Assembly: GCA_016125075.1 (NCBI GenBank)
Contig: WGMO01000008.1
Coordinates: 124,001 to 188,000 of the forward strand
DNA length: 64,000 nucleotides
Source: Terrimonas sp.
GTDB lineage: Bacteria > Bacteroidota > Bacteroidia > Chitinophagales > Chitinophagaceae
Reading direction: 5' to 3'
The notes under the pieces were generated by a model, which was given only the letters and a program-made list of their open reading frames with translations, had not been told where the DNA came from and searched no databases. Shown in pieces: positions 59,264 through 64,000 of the stretch. Within the stretch, counting starts at the first letter, position 1; each line of letters opens with the position of its first letter. Both the position numbers and the translations under genes were made by a program.

Positions 59264-60370
59264 ATGGAAGAAACAAAAGAAATCAGTACCAATACTCTCA
59301 GAACCTGGTTAGAAGCAGGAAAAGAAATTAATATACTTGATATAAGACCCATTCAGGAGAGAGCAGAGTGGTTTATTCCCGGAAGTATTTACTTTAACGC
59401 CTATGAGAAATTAAAAGCAAACAATCCTGATGCCTTGCATGGTTTGCATTTGGATAAATCAGTACCAGTTGTAACCATTTGTGGAGGAGGTAAAACAAGT
59501 TTGATTGCAGCAGGCTTATTAAATGAGCAGGGATTTGAAGCATACTCATTAAAAGGCGGCATGAAGGGCTGGAGCCTCTCGTGGAATACTGCTAAACTTT
59601 CGTTCACGGAATTTGAACTCATACAATTCAGAAGAACCGGCAAAGGTTGCCTGTCTTACCTCATTGTTTCCAATGGTGAGGCGATAATAGTGGATGCATC
59701 GCTGCCTATAGAAGCCTATCTTGAAACAGTGCAACAGCATAACCTGTCATTGAAATATGGTATCGAAACGCATATACATGCCGATCATCTTTCAAGGGCA
59801 AGGCAACTGGCTGAAAGCAGTCAGGCAAACTTGTACCTGCCCGTACCCAATAAAGTAAGCTTTGAATTTAATCCGGTTGATGAAGACACTGCTTTTCAAA
59901 TTGGAAATATCAGCATCAAAGCTATCCGAACACCTGGTCATACCCTGGAAAGCACCAGCTATTTGATTGATAATAAAGTATTGCTTACAGGTGATACACT
60001 TTTTATTAATGGGGTTGGCAGACCGGATTTGAAATCAAACAATGAAGAAGCAAAACAGAAATCAAAAATGCTTTATCTGTCGCTAAAGAAATTCCTGACA
60101 TTAGAGGATAACATCATAGTGTTGCCTGCACATACCAGCCAGCCGGTAGATTTTGATAACACACCCATTCAGGCAACAATCGGAAGCATTAGAAATAATG
60201 TAACCATGGTTCAACTAAAGGAAGAAGAATTTATTAGCACATTGCTGGAACGTATTCCACCCGCACCGGCCAACTATCTTTCAATAGTCGAAAAAAATAT
60301 TAAAGGCGATTTCAGCGATATTAACCCTGTTGATCTGGAAGCGGGAGCTAACAGGTGTGCGGTAACATAA
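59264..60370 (+). CDS. Rhodanese-metallo-beta-lactamase fusion (persulfide dioxygenase-like)
   Basis: A 368-residue fusion. The N-terminal rhodanese-like domain has INILDIRPIQERAEWFIPGS and the active-site loop VVTICGGGKTSLIAAGLL with the catalytic Cys, then GGMKGWSL. The C-terminal metallo-beta-lactamase domain has GIETHIHADHLSRARQLAES, TPGHTLESTSYLI, and LTGDTLFINGVGRPDL, metal ligands as in ETHE1-type persulfide dioxygenases. It probably oxidises glutathione persulfide or similar sulfur species and releases sulfite. Start overlaps the palindrome; it is followed by an MFS transporter after 11 bases. Confidence 0.85.
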   Translation: MEETKEISTNTLRTWLEAGKEINILDIRPIQERAEWFIPGSIYFNAYEKLKANNPDALHGLHLDKSVPVVTICGGGKTSLIAAGLLNEQGFEAYSLKGGMKGWSLSWNTAKLSFTEFELIQFRRTGKGCLSYLIVSNGEAIIVDASLPIEAYLETVQQHNLSLKYGIETHIHADHLSRARQLAESSQANLYLPVPNKVSFEFNPVDEDTAFQIGNISIKAIRTPGHTLESTSYLIDNKVLLTGDTLFINGVGRPDLKSNNEEAKQKSKMLYLSLKKFLTLEDNIIVLPAHTSQPVDFDNTPIQATIGSIRNNVTMVQLKEEEFISTLLERIPPAPANYLSIVEKNIKGDFSDINPVDLEAGANRCAVT

Positions 60371-60381
60371 GGTAAACAATT

Positions 60382-61638
60382 ATGAATGTACAATTAGGTT
60401 TAAAAGAAAACTGGAAACAATTCACTTTGCTGGTTATTATCAACGGCTTTGTTGGTGGAATGGTGGGTTTGGAAAGAAGTATTTTGCCACAAATTGCCGA
60501 AACTGAATTTCAGATGGCTGCCAAAACAGCTATTCTTTCGTTCATAATTGTTTTCGGAATTGTAAAAGCACTCACTAATTATTACACCGGTGCATTGGCA
60601 AATAAATTCGGCAGAAGAAAACTTTTAATTGCAGGATGGGTGATTGGTATTCCCATTCCTTTCATCCTCATGTTTGCACCCTCATGGAGTTGGATAATAG
60701 CAGCAAATATTCTGTTGGGCATTAACCAGGGTTTAACATGGAGCAGTACAGTTGTAATGAAGATTGACCTTGTAGGTGAAAAGCAAAGAGGCTTTGCAAT
60801 GGGCCTGAATGAATTTGCAGGGTACATTTCTTTGGCGTTGGTTGCATTTCTCACTGGATGGATTGCCGGCGAATACGGCATCAGGCCATACCCGTTTTAT
60901 ACAGGCATTGTGCTGGTAGTGCTTGGTTTGTTTGGAAGTATTTTCCTGATAAAGGACACCGGGCATCATGTAGCAAAGGAAACGACGACCAATACTATTC
61001 CACGACTGAAAAATATCTTTTGGGATACGACATGGAAAGATAAAAACTTAGGTTCAGTAACACAGGCCGGTTTAATCAACAACCTCAATGATGGCATGGC
61101 ATGGGGAGTTTTTCCGATACTGCTTGCTTCAAAAGGTTTTAGCATTGGAGAAATTGGAATCATTACAGCAATATATCCTGCGGTTTGGGGATTAGGACAG
61201 TTATTCACCGGCGCAATGGCTGATAAGTTTTGTAAAAAAGATATGTTATATACCGGTATGTTTTTGCAAGCCATTGCATTGATAATGTTGCTTTGGGCAA
61301 ATACTATGCTGCATTTCATTTTTTTGTCGTCAGTATTGGGATGGGGCACTGCAATGGTATATCCCACATTCTTGGCAACAGTAGCAGAAAACACAAATCC
61401 ACAGGATAGGGCAAAAAGTATCGGCATCTTTCGTTTGTGGAGAGATCTGGGTTATGCAATAGGTGCAATACTAACCGGTATCATTGCCGACCTGATTAAT
61501 ATTAATGCATCTATATTTTTTATTAGCTTATTCACATTTGCTTCTTCTCTTATAATTCGTTACCGGATGAAGTGCATTGCAGATGGTTCAAAAAGAATTC
61601 CTGGCTGGCTGATACAAAAGAGTAAACAAATTGCATGA
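60382..61638 (+). CDS. MFS family transporter
   Basis: A 418-residue transporter with twelve predicted helices. Signature loops: NKFGRRKLLIAGWVIGIPI after helix 2, VGEKQRGFAMGLNEFAGYIS in the first half, and GAMADKFCKKDMLYTGMFLQ in the second. The pairing with the rhodanese-MBL gene suggests export or import of a sulfur-containing compound, an inference only. It is coupled to the 60-residue gene by ATGA at its end. No lesion was seen. Confidence 0.85.
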   Translation: MNVQLGLKENWKQFTLLVIINGFVGGMVGLERSILPQIAETEFQMAAKTAILSFIIVFGIVKALTNYYTGALANKFGRRKLLIAGWVIGIPIPFILMFAPSWSWIIAANILLGINQGLTWSSTVVMKIDLVGEKQRGFAMGLNEFAGYISLALVAFLTGWIAGEYGIRPYPFYTGIVLVVLGLFGSIFLIKDTGHHVAKETTTNTIPRLKNIFWDTTWKDKNLGSVTQAGLINNLNDGMAWGVFPILLASKGFSIGEIGIITAIYPAVWGLGQLFTGAMADKFCKKDMLYTGMFLQAIALIMLLWANTMLHFIFLSSVLGWGTAMVYPTFLATVAENTNPQDRAKSIGIFRLWRDLGYAIGAILTGIIADLININASIFFISLFTFASSLIIRYRMKCIADGSKRIPGWLIQKSKQIA

Positions 61639-61817
61639 ACTTGGATCGCTTCAATGCTTTATTGTCAGACAGCATTGAGATCGAGTTTATTCGTTTTGAC
61701 TATGATGTAGAAAAGGCGGCAAAAGTTGTTGATGATAGCCCGCTGTCTAATGAATATGGGGATATGCTGAGAAAAGGATATGGAAGTCCTTTTAATGATT
61801 ATATAATCGATGCATAA
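61635..61817 (+). CDS. Small protein of unknown function after the MFS gene
   Basis: A 60-residue acidic protein starting MNLDRFNALLSDSIEIEFIR, overlapping the end of the MFS gene by four bases. It has no known motif. The coupling argues that it is translated; the right side is closed by the convergent AbiEii-type gene ending at 61840. It may be a regulator or a modulator of the transporter, but nothing in the sequence says so. Confidence 0.5.
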   Translation: MNLDRFNALLSDSIEIEFIRFDYDVEKAAKVVDDSPLSNEYGDMLRKGYGSPFNDYIIDA

Positions 61818-61839
61818 CACTATTTGCTCTCCTTTCAGG

Positions 61840-63078
61840 TCAATTCTCATGTACGCTGATACTTTCAAAGATCATCTTATTGCCGCTGCGGGTAAACCGC
61901 ACATTAAAGATGATTGTTTTGTTGGCAGGGCCGGCGGGTTTATAGGGATCGGAGGTATATACCACCTGCGTTTCAAAAGAAGTGGCGGTGGGATGTTGTT
62001 TCATATAATCCTGCAAATTGTTTAAAGCATCGGTAATGATCTCTTCCAATACCTTCACTTCTTTTTTTAATCTGAATCTGCCTTGTAGCTCTTTCAATTT
62101 ATTTACCACTTCTTCAAAAGTAAAAACACCTTCACCGTAGATCATGTGTTCCCGCATTTCTTCATAATCCTTTTTATACTCCTCCAGTAATTCGTCTGGT
62201 GGAAGAAAGGATATCCTGGAATGAATCAACGTAGTATAATTTGCCCAGGTGGCACGAATATATCTTTCCCGGTGAATAATTAAACTGTCGTATAAATCGT
62301 GATCATTTAATGCATCTCTTGCTACCATATCATTCATAATGACTGCCAAATCATAAAAATGCCGAGACATTCTTTCTGTCCTTATAGTTGTTTTGTCCGG
62401 CTTTCCGAATTCTTCGTGCAGTAAGAAGGCCTTTTCTAAAAATGTTTTTCGCGGCTCGACAATAGTTACATCAAACGGATGTTCTTCGTAAACTTTATTT
62501 GGAAAAAATTCAGATAGCAGTGAATGGATCGGTCTGGTTGTAAATGGGATTTTCAATGACCTGACACTAATCTCTATTTTTACCTGGTCAGCAATATATT
62601 TATTCGGTTCATAAAGGGGTTTGTATTTCACATAAACAGATTGGGGGTCGGGCGGGGTTTGATTTGGTTGTGCGGGATCAAATTCAATAGTAAAAAAAGA
62701 AGCAGGAACACCTAACGAGATAAGTTGAGTGTTTAATTCCTCGATAAAAAGAGTAGTTGTAAATGTAAATCCTTTTCTTCTTAAGCGACTAATATAGCTT
62801 GGTGTAGGATTCTCCTCGTATTGCATTCCAAATGCTTCCGCAGCCAGTGCCAGGTCAATATCTTCTGAAAAGCGATTGATCAGTTTAAAGCCTTTGCTCA
62901 AAGATGTGCCTCCCTTAAAAACAAGATGGCCTGCATAGGCCGATTGAAAGAGTGCTTTCAATACCAGTGTCACCCACCAATCTTTTTCAATTGCTTTTGC
63001 AATAATACCCGATCGTTGCTGTGCCTGCGTTAGCGTAATTCTTCTTTGATCGTCTGTTAATTTAAGCCATCCGGTCAT
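61840..63078 (-). CDS. abiEii: AbiEii/AbiGii-family nucleotidyltransferase toxin
   Basis: A 412-residue toxin of the DUF1814 (AbiEii) type. The nucleotidyltransferase core is VFKGGTSLSKGF (residues 53-64) followed by RFSEDIDLAL with the two catalytic aspartates (73 and 75). The rest is helical and includes RTERMSRHFYDLAVIMND and KDYEEMREHM. AbiEii-type toxins transfer nucleotides and arrest growth unless blocked by the antitoxin gene. It overlaps the antitoxin end by 17 bases. Expected to give abortive infection or addiction to the mobile element. Confidence 0.88.
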   Translation of the reverse strand: MTGWLKLTDDQRRITLTQAQQRSGIIAKAIEKDWWVTLVLKALFQSAYAGHLVFKGGTSLSKGFKLINRFSEDIDLALAAEAFGMQYEENPTPSYISRLRRKGFTFTTTLFIEELNTQLISLGVPASFFTIEFDPAQPNQTPPDPQSVYVKYKPLYEPNKYIADQVKIEISVRSLKIPFTTRPIHSLLSEFFPNKVYEEHPFDVTIVEPRKTFLEKAFLLHEEFGKPDKTTIRTERMSRHFYDLAVIMNDMVARDALNDHDLYDSLIIHRERYIRATWANYTTLIHSRISFLPPDELLEEYKKDYEEMREHMIYGEGVFTFEEVVNKLKELQGRFRLKKEVKVLEEIITDALNNLQDYMKQHPTATSFETQVVYTSDPYKPAGPANKTIIFNVRFTRSGNKMIFESISVHEN

Positions 63079-63682
63079 TGGAAGGTGTTTTTAATAATTT
63101 GACAATATAATCATGAATACGGCCGGGCGCCAGTGCCAGGTCATGGTTTAGTTTTTCCGGATCTTCTTTTAATAATAATTCCCTGATTTTTGCCTCTCTC
63201 CGGGTATCTATTTTCTTTAAATCCAACTCCTCCAAAGCCAGTATAATGAGTTTGCTCAGCTCTCCCTTCATGGAGAGCTTTTTATTCGTGGTAGCTTTGA
63301 ACTTTACTTTCACTTTCCCAATGGTCAGCAGTCTTTGCACCCCATCCGTGAGGTAAACCATTTTCATAGGAACCTGTGTGCTCAGGCCCAGTTTATTTAA
63401 GGCATAGGCCCCTGTTGGCTGTATGCGGACCCTTTCTTTATCTGCAATTTTCTGGGCTATTTCTTCAGCTGAGGGTTGAAGTTCACCAAAAAGAGGATCA
63501 ATTTTAGGCAGGTAATAAATGCCGTGGGCTGCCCGTTTAATCGCTCCCTCCGCTACAAGCCGGGAAAGGCTTTTCCGGATAGCCGCTTCCGTCCCTTTTC
63601 CCTTAAAGTCCGCAGCGAAAACCAAATCACCTGGTTTTTTCCCTGACAATAAATCTCTTATATATGTTTGCGTCTTTTCCAT
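63062..63682 (-). CDS. abiEi: AbiEi-type antitoxin/transcriptional regulator (DUF6088)
   Basis: A 206-residue protein of the type IV antitoxin family AbiEi (DUF6088): an N-terminal winged helix (DLLSGKKPGDLVFAADFKGK, then AIRKSLSRLVAEGAIKRAAH) and a C-terminal domain with VRIQPTGAYALNKLGLSTQV and KLIILALEELDLKK. AbiEi proteins bind inverted repeats in their own promoter; here the palindrome at 63682-63713 touches the start codon. It overlaps the toxin gene by 17 bases. The gene pair is the last part of the window. Confidence 0.87.
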   Translation of the reverse strand: MEKTQTYIRDLLSGKKPGDLVFAADFKGKGTEAAIRKSLSRLVAEGAIKRAAHGIYYLPKIDPLFGELQPSAEEIAQKIADKERVRIQPTGAYALNKLGLSTQVPMKMVYLTDGVQRLLTIGKVKVKFKATTNKKLSMKGELSKLIILALEELDLKKIDTRREAKIRELLLKEDPEKLNHDLALAPGRIHDYIVKLLKTPSNDRMA

Positions 63683-63749
63683 TTGTCACAAATTTACGAA
63701 TATTTGTGACAAAAATAGATTTGTCACTTATTTTATAAAAAATGTGACA
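63682..63749. promoter_or_regulatory. AbiE operator: two inverted repeats with a promoter box
   Basis: Repeat 1: TTTGTCACAAAT (63682-63693) with ATTTGTGACAAA (63702-63713), perfect 12-pair arms, spacer eight bases. Repeat 2: TGTCAC (63722-63727) with GTGACA (63744-63749). Between them the minus strand reads TATTTTTG (63717-63710), a match to the -7 consensus TAnnTTTG. The start codon of abiEi abuts repeat 1, so binding would block transcription and translation. Confidence 0.75.
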
Positions 63750-64000
63750 TTTTGCAGCGGCGGAGCATCGTAAGGTTTTCGGAACGATTAAACAGAAAAG
63801 AGAACCAAAATCCTGGGAGGGGGTAAACCATTACGGAAAGACAATACAGCAGCGGGTTACAGCAGATTTTGAGGTAAGATCAGAGGCTAGGATCGCTTTA
63901 ATTTGCTTGTATTCTGCTCGTATTTGTAGTTACTATTTTATAGAGTACAGGTTCTTTCGCCCGCTTTTTGAAGCTCGTAAAATGCCCTCTTTCGTTAATC
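63750..64000. other. Right end, no gene seen
   Basis: The last 250 bases upstream of the AbiE operator carry no convincing reading frame, repeat or RNA gene on either strand. A gene could begin or end beyond the edge. Confidence 0.5.

Noticed and set aside
1-64000. tRNA, rRNA, CRISPR arrays and prophage structural genes
   Set aside because: Looked for on both strands, none seen; a covariance-model search would be needed for certainty.

Overview
The window reads as Bacteroidota DNA, most likely a Sphingobacteriales/Chitinophagaceae-type genome or plasmid. The clues are the YWFCY-type coupling-protein start, the Bacteroidota relaxase pair, TAnnTTTG-like promoter boxes, A/T-rich spacers without strong Shine-Dalgarno sites, and metal-resistance families (DUF3347, HYC_CC_PP, haem-binding domain, GDCCVxC) typical of this phylum. 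No rRNA, tRNA or CRISPR array was seen.

Layout. 1-2921 (minus strand) is the mobilisation end of a conjugative element: the start of a TraG/VirD4-like coupling protein, relaxase, relaxase accessory protein, a two-hairpin oriT candidate and a Toprim protein. 3081-5077 is an inserted plus-strand pair of unrecognised genes, the larger with a possible PD-(D/E)XK-like nuclease signature. 5201-11527 (minus) is a PRTRC-type backbone operon (ThiF, B, C, E and companions) followed by DUF932 and SSB genes. A large imperfect inverted repeat and a DUF262/DUF1524 (GmrSD-like) protein come next, up to 13688.

14464-28740 is a patchwork of regulators (AraC, HxlR), small enzymes and an organic-solute RND efflux operon (DoxX, TauE, TolC, RND pump, adaptor), interspersed with decayed genes: a twice-frameshifted AraC regulator, a frameshifted methyltransferase, a gene with two in-frame stops and a truncated regulator.

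28740-56030 is a large metal-resistance island, almost all on the plus strand. It holds an HMA-AraC regulator with a CPC-type copper ATPase and a small chaperone; a mercury-type cluster (ArsR, MerTP, a Cys-containing anchored protein, GDCCVxC protein); a CsoR relative with redox and outer-membrane genes; periplasmic copper-handling genes (three DUF3347, two haem-binding proteins, a multicopper oxidase fused to a CopB-like barrel); a CusA-type pump interrupted by one stop codon with its TolC and two adaptors; a CPH-type ATPase; and a second copy of the mercury-type cluster. The two mercury clusters share a perfect operator but carry different lesions, and neither is accompanied by a MerA reductase.

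56056-61817 holds a VOC protein, DUF2147, a sterol-desaturase-like enzyme, two divergent Crp/Fnr regulators and a rhodanese-metallo-beta-lactamase fusion with an MFS transporter. The window closes with an AbiE-type toxin-antitoxin pair (61840-63682) whose promoter carries two clear inverted repeats. Metal efflux, metal-oxidising periplasmic proteins and anti-phage or addiction genes appear to be cargo of the mobile backbone at the left.
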